Shown: one piece after another, positions 33,511 to 42,310 of the stretch
Position numbering within the stretch: position 1 is the first letter of the stretch
How the letters are laid out: each line of letters begins with the position of its first letter
From: Sphingobacteriales bacterium
Lineage (GTDB): Bacteria > Bacteroidota > Bacteroidia > Chitinophagales > JADIYW01
Assembly: GCA_016719635.1 (NCBI GenBank)
Contig: JADJYT010000001.1
Location: forward strand, 310,001-374,000
Length of the DNA stretch: 64,000 nucleotides
Direction: 5' to 3'
Notes under the pieces: generated by a model
What the model saw: only the letters and a program-made list of their open reading frames with translations
What the model was told of the DNA's origin: nothing
Database searches by the model: none
Program-made: the position numbers and the translations under genes

Positions 33511-33756
33511 ATGTTTATGAAAAAAATGACTTTTTTAGCTTTTGCGGCTATGATTCTATTAGGATCCGTTTCATGTAAAAAAGATTATACGTGTGAATGC
33601 AAAAATCCAACAACAGGTGCTGTAACTTCAAGTTTTAAGATTTTAAGATCAATTTTGGGAGTAGCTGTTCCAAGAGATGCAGCAGTTGCAGAATGCGATT
33701 TGGAAGACAATCTGTCTGTTACCGGCACAGAAGAACAAGACTGTTCTTTGAAATAA
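33511..33756 (+). CDS. Small Cys-containing lipoprotein
   Basis: 81 aa (or 79 from ATG 33517). Lipoprotein signal with lipobox LLGSVSC, then a short domain with paired cysteines (YTCECKNPTTGAV, VAECDLEDNL, EEQDCSLK) that may form disulfides. Lys-Lys follows the lipid Cys. Unknown function; small proteins of this kind are common in Bacteroidota envelopes. It has its own promoter and terminator (33784-33813), so it is a separate transcript. Confidence 0.7.
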   Translation: MFMKKMTFLAFAAMILLGSVSCKKDYTCECKNPTTGAVTSSFKILRSILGVAVPRDAAVAECDLEDNLSVTGTEEQDCSLK

Positions 33757-33783
33757 CAATAAAATTAAAAATTGCAAGGAAAA

Positions 33784-33813
33784 GAGCAACTGTATTTGTT
33801 GCTCTTTTTTTTA
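33784..33813 (+). terminator. Terminator of the small lipoprotein gene
   Basis: AAAGAGCAAC, loop TGTATTT, GTTGCTCTTT then T-run: strong 10-bp stem. Confidence 0.85.
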
Positions 33814-33909
33814 TTACATATATCTAAAGCATACATTCCCCTTGAAAATTTTCAACTAAATGGAACTAAAAGCAACAATTATTGATTATATTTATTCAAA
33901 CAAAAAATC

Positions 33910-34491
33910 ATGAAAAAGCAGTTTATTTATCTATTTGTACTTATTATCAGTTCTTTTTTTCTGCAGAGTTGCTCCTATAACAGCATAGTTTCCTACGATG
34001 AAGGCGTAAAGAAGGCCTGGGCGGATGTGGAAGCAGCCTATCAGCGCAGGGCCTACCTGATCGGTAATTTGGTAGAGACGGTGAAAGGAGAAGCGAAATT
34101 TGAGAAAGAGACATTGATTGCCGTTGTGGAAGCCCGTTCAAAAGCTACCTCCATCCAGTTGAAGGCGGAAGACATCACCCCGGAAAATATGGCTAAATTC
34201 CAGGAAGCGCAGTCACAGCTCAGCGGCGCCCTGTCCAGATTGCTGGCAGTTGCCGAACAATACCCGACACTGAAAGCCACAGAGGCATTCAGCGAACTGA
34301 TGAATCAGTTGGAACGAACGGAAAACAGAATCAATGTTGCCCGCAGGGATTACAATGCCGCCGTTCAGAATTACAATACGCAAATCCGTACTTTCCCTTC
34401 CAACATTACGGCCATGATCTTTAAGTTCAAGGAAAAAGAACCGTTCAAAGCAGATCCGGGAGCAGAAAAAGCGCCGAAAGTTCAATTCTAA
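33910..34491 (+). CDS. LemA-family lipoprotein
   Basis: 193 aa. Lipoprotein signal (KQFIYLFVLIISSFFLQSCS, lipobox LQSC). The LemA four-helix coiled bundle follows: YDEGVKKAWADVEAAYQRRA with the conserved early aromatic and Arg, LIGNLVETVKGEAKFEKETL and LMNQLERTENRINVARRDYN, then the conserved NxxxxTFPSNI tail. The C-terminal charged tail ends KVQF. LemA proteins are of unknown biochemical role and usually pair with TPM-domain proteins; two such genes follow directly here, 4 bp and then an overlap away. Confidence 0.9.
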   Translation: MKKQFIYLFVLIISSFFLQSCSYNSIVSYDEGVKKAWADVEAAYQRRAYLIGNLVETVKGEAKFEKETLIAVVEARSKATSIQLKAEDITPENMAKFQEAQSQLSGALSRLLAVAEQYPTLKATEAFSELMNQLERTENRINVARRDYNAAVQNYNTQIRTFPSNITAMIFKFKEKEPFKADPGAEKAPKVQF

Positions 34492-34495
34492 ATCA

Positions 34496-34936
34496 ATGGC
34501 ATCTGCAAAAACATTTTTATCGGATGTTGAAAAAGACACGGTGGTTGCCGCTATCCGTGAGGCAGAATTGCATACCAGCGGCGAAATACGCGTTCATATT
34601 GATGACCGCTGCGACCAGGATGCCTACGACAGAGCATTGAAAGTTTTTCAATCCCTGAAAATGTATAAGACGCCTTTCAGGAATGGCGTTTTACTCTACA
34701 TTGCCGTAAAAGATAAAAAATTTGCCATCATTGGTGATGAAGCGATACACCAAAAGGTCCATCCTGATTTTTGGGATGTTGTATTGGGCAACCTGAGAGA
34801 AGATTTCTCCAGCCAACACTTCATGGAAGGCATAATGAAATGTGTCCAGACAATAGGAATTACCTTAAGTACCCACTTTCCGGATATCGATCAATTAGAC
34901 AGAAACGATTTACCAAATGACCTCTCCTTTGAATAA
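34496..34936 (+). CDS. TPM (TLP18.3/Psb32/MOLO-1) domain protein, cytosolic
   Basis: 146 aa, without signal peptide. TPM domain hallmarks: LSDVEKDTVVAAIREAELHT, SGEIRVHIDD, DYRALKVFQSLKM-type helix, NGVLLYIAVKDKKFAIIGDE and the HFMEGIMKCVQTIG helix. Known TPM domains fold as alpha/beta domains, some with phosphatase-like or assembly roles; no activity can be assigned here. It overlaps the next gene by 20 bp and is 4 bp after LemA, so the three form an operon. Confidence 0.82.
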   Translation: MASAKTFLSDVEKDTVVAAIREAELHTSGEIRVHIDDRCDQDAYDRALKVFQSLKMYKTPFRNGVLLYIAVKDKKFAIIGDEAIHQKVHPDFWDVVLGNLREDFSSQHFMEGIMKCVQTIGITLSTHFPDIDQLDRNDLPNDLSFE

Positions 34937-35678
34937 GATACTGGCAATTATACTGCTGACATTGCATTTTTTTGCAGGAGGTCAGACGTTGGATAAAGAA
35001 GGTATTCCGGACATCCCCACCCCCTTCCGGCTGGTGAATGATTTCGCCTCCATGCTAAGTAATGAAAACAGGGATGCACTGGAAACAAAATTACTGGCGT
35101 ACAATGACTCCACCTCTACGCAGATTTACATCGTCTGTGTTGAAACGATTGGCGATTACAGTATTGAAGATTTTGCCCTGCGATTGGGAAGGAAATGGGG
35201 TATCGGTCAAAAAGATAAGAATAACGGAGTCCTGATTTTAGTATCCAAAAACGACCGCAAGGTGGACATTGAAATAGGATACGGACTGGAAAGTTATGTA
35301 ACGGATTATGACAGCAAACATATTATTGATGAATTGATTGTTCCTGCATTTAAACAGAACAACTATTACAGAGGACTGGAGGATGCCTCAAACCGTCTTA
35401 TCGAACTCATGCAGGGCACTTTTCAATCATCTGAACATACCGGCACAGATGCTATACCGCCCTGGGCCTATATCCTGATTATTGTCTTTATCGTATTTAT
35501 CGCTTATATCATATCCAGTGGGAAATCGAGTGTATCAGTCAGCGGCGGCGGCTGGACCTGGAATTCGGGAGGTGGCAGTTCCTGGAGCGGTGGCGGCAGT
35601 TCCTGGGGCGGCGGCGGCGGATTTAGCGGCGGTGGCGGCGGCAGTTTCGGCGGCGGAGGAAGTTCCGGAAGCTGGTAA
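34917..35678 (+). CDS. TPM-domain envelope protein with Gly/Ser-rich tail
   Basis: 253 aa. Signal peptide (MTSPLNKILAIILLTLHFFA), then a TPM domain (PFRLVNDFASMLSNENRDAL, IYIVCVETIGDYSIEDFALR, LGRKWGIGQKDKNNGVLILV, VDIEIGYGLESYVTD). A transmembrane helix (PWAYILIIVFIVFIAYIISS) follows, then a low-complexity tail of Gly-Gly-Ser repeats with Trp (SGGGWTW...GGSSGSW), about 45 residues. The final tail is typical of YgcG-like proteins of the family. It overlaps the upstream TPM gene by 20 bp, suggesting translational coupling. Confidence 0.87.
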   Translation: MTSPLNKILAIILLTLHFFAGGQTLDKEGIPDIPTPFRLVNDFASMLSNENRDALETKLLAYNDSTSTQIYIVCVETIGDYSIEDFALRLGRKWGIGQKDKNNGVLILVSKNDRKVDIEIGYGLESYVTDYDSKHIIDELIVPAFKQNNYYRGLEDASNRLIELMQGTFQSSEHTGTDAIPPWAYILIIVFIVFIAYIISSGKSSVSVSGGGWTWNSGGGSSWSGGGSSWGGGGGFSGGGGGSFGGGGSSGSW

Positions 35679-35762
35679 AAGTGTTTTCTAAAAAAAGATT
35701 AAAAAAATAAACTATTGAAGCCGATTGAATACTTTTACAAAAATAAATCAGAATCGGATGCC

Positions 35763-36284
35763 ATGAAAAAAAAATTGCTGCTGCTGTTCACCGCCTTCAC
35801 CCTATTCTCTTGCAAACAGGAAAAGAAAAGTATAGAATTTAATAAATTGGCGAATTTAGACTTAGGGAATTTGTCTAAAGAAAATGCCAAAGCAAGAGGG
35901 CTTGCCGTATTTTTTAATCACAGTGAAGAATCCTATACACTGAAAGATGTGGTGCTGGATTTAACCATAGACGGAAAAGATGTTGGAACAATTGTATCCA
36001 AATCGGGTAAATCCATTCACCCACGTTCTGAGTTTTCCATTCCGTTTCAGTACACTTATTCCACGGCACCTTTTGCAGAAGAAGGACATGACCCTTCCAG
36101 TTCGTATGCCGTTCAGTTTATTGGCACGATTACTGTAAAAGATAAGGATGGTAATCTGATTGAAAAACCCGTGAAATTTGCTGAAACCTATGAATACCTT
36201 ACAAAAAAAGAGAAAAAAAAGGAAACCAGGGAGGAACGTAAGGAGGAAAGACGCAAACGAAGGGAAGAAAGGAAAGCCCAATAA
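35763..36284 (+). CDS. LEA type 2-like lipoprotein
   Basis: 173 aa from ATG 35763; the open frame starts at a TTG at 35715, but MKKKLLLLFTAFTLFSCKQE gives a textbook lipoprotein signal with lipobox LFSC. The mature domain has an LEA type 2 (Ig-like beta sandwich) pattern (LAVFFNHSEESYTLKDVVLD, LTIDGKDVGTIVSKSGKSIH, FQYTYSTAPFAEEGHD, AVQFIGTITVKDKDGNLI) and a highly charged Lys/Arg/Glu tail (KKEKKKETREERKEERRKRR). The next gene, 12 bp downstream, is also LEA type 2-like. Roles of this family in bacteria are not known; stress tolerance is a common inference. Confidence 0.7.
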   Translation: MKKKLLLLFTAFTLFSCKQEKKSIEFNKLANLDLGNLSKENAKARGLAVFFNHSEESYTLKDVVLDLTIDGKDVGTIVSKSGKSIHPRSEFSIPFQYTYSTAPFAEEGHDPSSSYAVQFIGTITVKDKDGNLIEKPVKFAETYEYLTKKEKKKETREERKEERRKRREERKAQ

Positions 36285-36296
36285 ATCGTATAGCAA

Positions 36297-36830
36297 ATGA
36301 AATGGCTGTTTGTACTGATTAATTTTTCCCTGCTTCCGTTCCTGCTTCATGCTGATGAAACGGAAGAACCCTATCTGGTCAAAACCAAAGACTTTCATGT
36401 CAGCCACTTTTCACTCAGACAGGTGGAATTGGGTATAACAGCCGTCATTTATAATCCTTATAAGGCCAAAGTAAAACTGGATGAAATACTGATAGACGTC
36501 TTTATTGACGATAAAAAACTGGGAACCATACTGGAGGCTGCGGATGTGGTGAAAATCAACAAACAAAGTGCTTTTGACCTGCCTTTGAAAATAAATGTAA
36601 ACACTGCATCTACCCTGTCCAAATTCTTTACTCAGGGCGCCAGGTTGCTGATTCCCGGCAAAAGCATCAAGGTGGATTATAAAGGCTATGTAAAAGTAAA
36701 AGCGCTCGGTTTCATTCCGATAAAAGTCAAAATCAATCAAAGTGAACTATTCACCATCAAGGATATTATCGGCAGCGGCGATCAAAGCCCGAAAAAATCA
36801 GCACCATCTCCGGCAGAAAAGAATCATTAG
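36297..36830 (+). CDS. LEA type 2 domain secreted protein
   Basis: 177 aa. Signal peptide (KWLFVLINFSLLPFLLHADE). LEA2 domain: FHVSHFSLRQVELGITAVIY, NPYKAKVKLDEILIDVFIDD, KKLGTILEAADVVKINKQSA, IKVDYKGYVKVKALGFIPIK. The asparagine-proline (YNPY) at the strand turn is the family signature. It is co-directional with, and similar in layout to, the preceding lipoprotein gene, so they probably form a functional pair, following the TPM genes. Confidence 0.8.
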   Translation: MKWLFVLINFSLLPFLLHADETEEPYLVKTKDFHVSHFSLRQVELGITAVIYNPYKAKVKLDEILIDVFIDDKKLGTILEAADVVKINKQSAFDLPLKINVNTASTLSKFFTQGARLLIPGKSIKVDYKGYVKVKALGFIPIKVKINQSELFTIKDIIGSGDQSPKKSAPSPAEKNH

Positions 36831-36886
36831 ACAAATTTGAAGGATTAAGCGGCGCTCTTATTTCTTAAAATTGTAACTTAGCACAG

Positions 36887-38089
36887 ATGAATAAAGCATC
36901 TTCCGGCAATTCGATTCTCAAACATTTCTCCATTCTGTTCCTGGGATTGCTCGCCGTGCAGATCATCAATTTCCTGTTTTCTTTAGTTTTACCCAAATTC
37001 TTTACGCCCTATGATTTTGCGGAATTCGGCATATTTACGTCCATCCTTTTCATTCTGATAGAGGTAACAAACGCTAAATTAGACATTGCGGTCATGCTGC
37101 CCGCAGAAATAGAAGACTCTGAGAAAATCATCAATGCCTCTTTCACCGTTACCTGTCTGTTCTTTGTCGCACTGCTGTTGATCTGCATTCCACTCGCAGT
37201 GCTGTACTATACTATCTACATCCTGCTTCCATTTGCCGTTCTGGCATATGGGATACATCAGCCCATATTGGTTTATCTGAATAAAAAAAGTGATTACGCT
37301 TCCATCAATCTTTTCCGGCTGCTGCAGGTCATCGTTACGATATTGTTTACACTTCTGATTGCATTTCTTAAAATACCGCACGCCCTGGTCTATGGTTTTC
37401 TGATTGGAATCACAACCGCCAGCATTTTTCTGCTGAGGTACTACCGCCCAGTATTTGATTTAAGCGAATTAAAAGAAATATGGAAAGAATACGGCCAGTT
37501 TCCAAAGTACGGAACCTGGTCATCCTTGCTGAATAATGTTTCACGAAACAGCATCCCCATACTGCTGACATATTTCTTTTCAAAAAATATGGTCGGTTTT
37601 TACTCTTATGCGACCCGTTTGCTGAATGCTCCTACAGGCATGTACAAGTCTGCCCTTGGACAGGTATACTTCAAGATTGCCAGCAACTTAGACAATAAAG
37701 AGCTGAAGAAAGAGACCTTGCGAATCCTGCTCTACACTTTCTTACTGGGCCTTATTCCTTCATTGATTATTTTATTTTACGGTCAACAGCTATTTTTATT
37801 TTTATTCAGCAGTGAATGGGCAACTGCCGGAAAAATCAGCCAGTACCTGATCTTATGGTACTTTTTAAATGTCATCACCTCTCCTGTTTCGTCCTTAATT
37901 GATATCAAAAACAAGCTGCAGTTTGAACTGAAATTTAATGCTGTTATGTTCATTGTAAGAATTCTATCCATTGTTACCGGCGGATATTTAAATGATTTTT
38001 ACATATCCATGGCATTATATTCCATAACAGGGGTTATTCTGAATTTTTACCTGATTTACTACATACGCTATAAATTACTGGCTGAATGA
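36887..38089 (+). CDS. Polysaccharide/oligosaccharide flippase (Wzx-like, MATE/MOP superfamily)
   Basis: 400 aa, predicted 12 or more helices (e.g. ILKHFSILFLGLLAVQIINF, FLFSLVLPKFFTPYDFAEFG with the YxEFG-like loop of the family, FILGYYVYL-type repeats). It belongs to the MOP superfamily of lipid-linked glycan exporters. It overlaps the asparagine-synthase-like gene by 4 bp (ATGA at 38086-38089), so the two are translated together, which points to a shared role in a surface glycan or peptide. No glycosyltransferase lies next to it in the window. Confidence 0.85.
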   Translation: MNKASSGNSILKHFSILFLGLLAVQIINFLFSLVLPKFFTPYDFAEFGIFTSILFILIEVTNAKLDIAVMLPAEIEDSEKIINASFTVTCLFFVALLLICIPLAVLYYTIYILLPFAVLAYGIHQPILVYLNKKSDYASINLFRLLQVIVTILFTLLIAFLKIPHALVYGFLIGITTASIFLLRYYRPVFDLSELKEIWKEYGQFPKYGTWSSLLNNVSRNSIPILLTYFFSKNMVGFYSYATRLLNAPTGMYKSALGQVYFKIASNLDNKELKKETLRILLYTFLLGLIPSLIILFYGQQLFLFLFSSEWATAGKISQYLILWYFLNVITSPVSSLIDIKNKLQFELKFNAVMFIVRILSIVTGGYLNDFYISMALYSITGVILNFYLIYYIRYKLLAE

Positions 38090-39657
38090 TTTCTACAAGA
38101 CTGACATACCAACTCTATTATTCATGGACACATACTGAAAGAGTTCATGTGATTGGCTGCGCCTGGTTTAACGAGACGTTATATAAAGGGCAGGCATTAG
38201 CCAGCTATTTTTCAGACATCACCGGTGAAACTGATTTTATTCAGAGAATAAACGTTTTAAGCGGACACTTTTCAGTTGTTGTAGAAACAGATGGGCATAT
38301 CTACCTGGCTGTTGACATTATCCGCACTTTCCCGCTTTTTATAACAGAAGACAATAAACATATCACCATTTCCGATGAAGTACACTTTAAAGGGGATTGG
38401 AATACCGCCGAAACAGCCGCATTTAAAAAGGTTTACTGTACCCTTGAAAACAACACACTCCTCAGTGACACCCGGCAGCTGCAAGCAGGTGAATACGCTG
38501 TCATTGACTCAAAAGAACATGCTGTGCGGATAAAGAACCATTTCAGGCATTCGTCTGACGAAAATAAAATCTGCAGGAATAACGAATTAGAAGCCTGCGA
38601 AAAGACTTTAGTAAACCGTATCATTCAATACGCCGGCAACAGAACCATTTTCATACCGCTTTCCGGCGGTTATGACTCCAGATATCTGTTGGCGCTGCTT
38701 AAAAAGAATAATTGCACTAATGTGAAATGCTTTATCTATGGCAGAAAAGACAGTACAGATACCATCATTGCAAAGAAAGTCGCTGCAATTCTGGATATAG
38801 AATGGTATTTCATCGAATACACCAATGAATTATTAAATGAATATTTTTCCGATGAATGGGCAACATACTCCGATATGAATCACCATTACTCTTCCCTGCC
38901 GCATGAACAGGATTTCTTTGCCCTGCACTATTTGAAAAAACATCATCTGCTGCCTCAAAATGCTGTTGTCATGAATGGATTCTGTCAGGATATCATCGCT
39001 GGCAGTTTCCTGGAACCTGCTTCATCCGTCAACGTATCCTCGCACATAGAATATAAGCACGATCTGAAAGTCGAAACGCCTGCTTATGATGACAGCTGGA
39101 ACGGCTATCAGGAATGGCTTGTTAAAAACAGGCTGTCTAAATTTATTGTCAATTCCATGAGAGTGTATGAGTACTTCGGACTGGATTTTTATCTGCCGTT
39201 TTGGGATAAAGACTGGGTGGACTACTGGTATTCATTATCCTATAAGGACAAACTGAACCAGTCATCTTATATCAGCTATTTGTTCAGCGGTATCTTTAAA
39301 GAATATGGAATTGACATCCCGAAAAGTGACTCTGTTCACAAGCGCAAAAGCATCTATTACCTGAGAAAAACAATCAAATCTATTCTTCCTGAAAAGATAA
39401 CGCGCTTTATCCAGCAAATAAACAGCCGCAATATCCAAAACGATCCCAATAACTCCCATTACCTTTACGAAGAGCTTTACAAGCGCCTGAAGAACAAGCC
39501 GGCCTGCAAAGACTTTAGGATTAATAACATTCATGCACATTATTTTCTCGAAAAAATGGAAGAAAAAAGCGGAACTTTAAGAAAAATATGTCATGCGAAA
39601 ATCCTACTTCCTCCTTGTCCCGTTTTTGTTGGTTGCAGTATTTATTGCCTGCAATAA
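38086..39657 (+). CDS. Asparagine synthase-like protein (AsnB family, no N-terminal nucleophile)
   Basis: 523 aa. The synthetase domain has the PP-loop IPLSGGYDSRYLLALLKKN (SGGYDS at 193-198) and a C-terminal helical domain. The N-terminal half resembles a class II glutamine amidotransferase fold (GHFSVVVETDGHIYLAVDII), but residue 2 is Ile, not the Cys nucleophile, so it cannot hydrolyse glutamine by itself. Such domains amidate or couple amino groups in secondary and glycan pathways; the substrate is unknown. It is coupled by a 4-bp overlap to the flippase and overlaps the next gene by 65 bp in another frame. The last 20 residues (HAKILLPPCPVFVGCSIYC) lie in that overlap and look unlike the family, so the true C-terminus is uncertain. 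Confidence 0.75.
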   Translation: MISTRLTYQLYYSWTHTERVHVIGCAWFNETLYKGQALASYFSDITGETDFIQRINVLSGHFSVVVETDGHIYLAVDIIRTFPLFITEDNKHITISDEVHFKGDWNTAETAAFKKVYCTLENNTLLSDTRQLQAGEYAVIDSKEHAVRIKNHFRHSSDENKICRNNELEACEKTLVNRIIQYAGNRTIFIPLSGGYDSRYLLALLKKNNCTNVKCFIYGRKDSTDTIIAKKVAAILDIEWYFIEYTNELLNEYFSDEWATYSDMNHHYSSLPHEQDFFALHYLKKHHLLPQNAVVMNGFCQDIIAGSFLEPASSVNVSSHIEYKHDLKVETPAYDDSWNGYQEWLVKNRLSKFIVNSMRVYEYFGLDFYLPFWDKDWVDYWYSLSYKDKLNQSSYISYLFSGIFKEYGIDIPKSDSVHKRKSIYYLRKTIKSILPEKITRFIQQINSRNIQNDPNNSHYLYEELYKRLKNKPACKDFRINNIHAHYFLEKMEEKSGTLRKICHAKILLPPCPVFVGCSIYCLQ

Positions 39658-40408
39658 GAAGTCATCCAGTTCTATAAGCACTACCGAAAAAACAGCCCAA
39701 TTGAAAACATACGTTAAAGACGGTATCACACTTACCGAATTATATTCACCGGAACAATTTGAAGATGCCACCCTCGAGCAATCCTATCTGTCATCTATGG
39801 AAGATCTGGATGCCAATAAGATTGTCCTGGATTATAAAGCAGCCAACTACGAATTCGGAAAACAAAGCTCCAAAGCAGGTGTAAAATCCTGTGCGAATGC
39901 TGCCGGCGGACAACACGTACACTGCATCATTGACAACCAGCCTTATCTGGCATTATACAAGAACGTCGACACCGTCAGCACGAAAACGGATGGACAGCAT
40001 ATCATGCTATCGTTCCTGTCGCGTTCCTATCATGAAAGTATCAAGAATAGAAAGGCCTATGTGCTGACATCCGTCATCACTGGCAAGTCACGTTATGTTG
40101 CCCGTTATGCCGCACCCGACCTGACAAAACCAATGCTGTTTTTCAGCCGTCCGAAAGGAGAATACAAAGGCCCGGAAACAGATGCCGTATTATTGGATTT
40201 CTATATCGTGAACTGCGATTTATCAGATAACGGGTATAAGGTAAAGGCAGAAATCAACGGAAACGAATTTATACTGACCAAATGGGCGGGATATTTTATG
40301 GAAGGACTGCCAATGGGTGAAAACACCATTAAACTGACCCTGCTCGACAGCAAAGGCAATGCAGTTGACAACGGTATAGAAAGAAAGATTACGCTTAAAA
40401 AAGAATAA
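39593..40408 (+). CDS. Lipoprotein of unknown function
   Basis: 271 aa. Lipoprotein signal with lipobox VFIAC (MRKSYFLLVPFLLVAVFIAC), then a Ser-rich linker and a domain with no recognised family. Notable spots: SCANAAGGQHVHCIIDNQPY with two Cys and two His, and a C-terminal Ig-like strand pattern (VKAEINGNEFILTKWAGYFM, LTLLDSKGNAVDNGIERK). The ATG at 39593 lies inside the end of the asparagine-synthase-like gene (65-bp overlap) and the signal peptide makes the start convincing. It ends 2 bp before crcB. Confidence 0.7.
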   Translation: MRKSYFLLVPFLLVAVFIACNKKSSSSISTTEKTAQLKTYVKDGITLTELYSPEQFEDATLEQSYLSSMEDLDANKIVLDYKAANYEFGKQSSKAGVKSCANAAGGQHVHCIIDNQPYLALYKNVDTVSTKTDGQHIMLSFLSRSYHESIKNRKAYVLTSVITGKSRYVARYAAPDLTKPMLFFSRPKGEYKGPETDAVLLDFYIVNCDLSDNGYKVKAEINGNEFILTKWAGYFMEGLPMGENTIKLTLLDSKGNAVDNGIERKITLKKE

Positions 40409-40410
40409 GC

Positions 40411-40797
40411 ATGCTGAAGCAAATTCTACTTGTTGGTATTGGTGGCGGAACAGGCAGCATATTCCGCTACCTGACTTCTGTTCTCACCGCCAGATATTAT
40501 TCCAGTGTATTTCCGATGGCCACATTTACCGCGAATTTGATTGGATGCCTTTTAATCGGATTGTTTATAGGATACATTGACAGAAACCATACACTAAGCC
40601 CCGACTACCGGTTTCTTCTGGTTACGGGATTTTGCGGCGGATATACGACCTTCTCCTCTTTTGCCCTGGAAAATTTCAACCTTTTCCATTCGCACAATTA
40701 TTTTACACTGGCAGCATATATTTTACTCAGCATCCTGCTGGGATACCTTGCAGTTGTGTTCGGTATGCACATAAGTAAGACGGTTGCTTTGGGATAA
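40411..40797 (+). CDS. crcB: Fluoride ion channel CrcB (Fluc)
   Basis: 128 aa, four helices, dual-topology fluoride exporter of the inner membrane. Conserved motifs: GGGTGSIFRYLTS in helix 1, NLIGCLLIGLFIGY in helix 2 and GFCGGYTTFSSFALEN in helix 3, containing the pore Phe residues and the polar track. Length is normal for the single-chain homodimer type. It begins 2 bp after the lipoprotein stop, so it is co-transcribed; no fluoride riboswitch could fit in this position. It converges on aroQ. Confidence 0.93.
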   Translation: MLKQILLVGIGGGTGSIFRYLTSVLTARYYSSVFPMATFTANLIGCLLIGLFIGYIDRNHTLSPDYRFLLVTGFCGGYTTFSSFALENFNLFHSHNYFTLAAYILLSILLGYLAVVFGMHISKTVALG

Positions 40798-40814
40798 AAC
40801 TGCTTTCATAAAAG

Positions 40815-41231
40815 TTATACAAAATACTTCAAAGCAAGCTCATAGCTTTTCAGGCCAAATCCAACAATGACACCTTTGGATACAGGAGAGATATAAGAAT
40901 GATGCCGGAAAGATTCTCTGGCGAATGTGTTGCTGATATGCACTTCAATTACCGGAGATTTGATGGCACGGATGGCATCCGCAATGGCAATGGACGTATG
41001 GCTATAACCGGCTGCATTTAGTATAATGCCATCATGGGTGAAGCCGACTTCATGTAATTTGGTAATCAACTCACCTTCCACATTACTTTGAAAATATTCA
41101 ATATCCAGCTGAGCGTATTTTGGTTTCATTTCTGCTAAGAATTGTTCAAAAGTTTCAGAACCATAAACAGATGGCTCACGTTTACCTAACAAATTCAGGT
41201 TGGGTCCGTTTAGGATGATAATTTTCTTCAT
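40815..41231 (-). CDS. aroQ: Type II 3-dehydroquinate dehydratase
   Basis: 138 aa. It converts 3-dehydroquinate to 3-dehydroshikimate in the shikimate pathway. Signature IILNGPNLNLLGKREPSVYG (residues 5-24) includes the active-site Arg18 and Tyr23; also GIILNAAGYSHTSIAIADAI (Asn72, His78), VIEVHISNTFARESFRHHSY (His98 with the following Arg). A short dodecamer-forming enzyme of the expected length. Divergent to xerD, with about 100 bp between the starts. Confidence 0.96.
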   Translation of the reverse strand: MKKIIILNGPNLNLLGKREPSVYGSETFEQFLAEMKPKYAQLDIEYFQSNVEGELITKLHEVGFTHDGIILNAAGYSHTSIAIADAIRAIKSPVIEVHISNTFARESFRHHSYISPVSKGVIVGFGLKSYELALKYFV

Positions 41232-41333
41232 ACTATTATTGTATAATAAAGTTACTTATTTCATTGCAAAGTACGATATGTTTTTTAAAGTTTCCAATGC
41301 GTAAAAATTCTTGTATCTTGTCAAAATGAACGT

Positions 41334-42245
41334 ATGTCCGGCTGGAAACATTATATAAAGAATTTTGAATCCTATCTGAAAATTGAAAGGTCCTTATCTG
41401 CCAACTCAGTGGAAGCCTATCTGCACGATGTTGCATTGCTTCAGCAATATCTGGATATTGAAAGAAAATCAGCGGCACCGGATGACTTAAAGCTGGATGA
41501 TTTAGAACATTTCATTGCCCATTTACATGATTTAGGTCTGAGTGACAGAAGTCAGGCGCGTATCATCTCGGGTTTGAAGGCGTTTTACAAATACCTGATT
41601 ACTGACGATTATATCAAAGAGGACCCTACCGCTTTACTGGAAGGGCCGAAATTGGCTAAAAAACTGCCGGACACCTTGTCTTTTGCAGAAATAGAACAGC
41701 TTATCGGTGCTTTGGATTTGAGCAAGGACGAAAATGTGCGCAACAAAGCGATGCTCGAAACCTTATACAGCAGCGGACTTCGGGTGACAGAACTGATCAA
41801 CTTACGCATATCGCATATCTACAAAGACGTGGGATTTATCCGTGTGATCGGAAAAGGCAACAAAGAGCGGCTGGTGCCTATCGGCAGTGAAGCTTTGAAA
41901 AATATTGACATCTACAGGGAACATGTCCGGAGAAAATTACCTCAATACCCAAAATATTCAGACATATTATTTCTTAACAAAAGGGGAACTCCCATATCCA
42001 GAGTGATGGTATTTTTAGTGATTAAAAAACTGGCGCAAAAAACAGGTTTAAACAAAAACATATCCCCGCACACCTTCCGGCATTCCTTCGCCACACATCT
42101 TATCGAAGGCGGCGCTGATTTACGGGCAGTACAGCAGATGTTGGGACATTCATCCATAACCACTACTGAAATCTACACCCACTTAGACCAGCAATACCTG
42201 CGAGAGTCGCTATCGTTACACCATCCGAGGTTTCGAAAACATTAA
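41334..42245 (+). CDS. xerD: Tyrosine recombinase XerD
   Basis: 303 aa. Site-specific recombinase that, with a partner, resolves chromosome dimers at dif. The SAM-like N-terminal domain (YLKIERSLSANSVEAYLHDV) is followed by the catalytic domain with all residues: Arg150 (GLRVTELINL), Lys174 (GKGNKERL), His246 and Arg249 (PHTFRHSFATHLIEGGADLR), His272 (MLGHSSITTTEIYTHLD) and the nucleophile Tyr281. Length and HTFRHSFATHL are typical of XerD rather than integrases of mobile elements. Single gene, ATG 41334. Confidence 0.94.
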   Translation: MSGWKHYIKNFESYLKIERSLSANSVEAYLHDVALLQQYLDIERKSAAPDDLKLDDLEHFIAHLHDLGLSDRSQARIISGLKAFYKYLITDDYIKEDPTALLEGPKLAKKLPDTLSFAEIEQLIGALDLSKDENVRNKAMLETLYSSGLRVTELINLRISHIYKDVGFIRVIGKGNKERLVPIGSEALKNIDIYREHVRRKLPQYPKYSDILFLNKRGTPISRVMVFLVIKKLAQKTGLNKNISPHTFRHSFATHLIEGGADLRAVQQMLGHSSITTTEIYTHLDQQYLRESLSLHHPRFRKH

Positions 42246-42310
42246 GACATCAAATTGAATTTGAATTTGTATCAAAAATATCGTATTTTAATAAACATCA
42301 AAATTTAATT

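Noticed and set aside
36239..36284. A separate gene in the Lys/Arg/Glu-rich tail of the LEA2 lipoprotein
   Set aside because: The tail is in frame with the lipoprotein and continues to its stop; the reverse frames are composition artefacts.
40383..40411. Fluoride riboswitch in front of crcB
   Set aside because: Only 2 bp separate crcB from the preceding gene, so there is no room for one.
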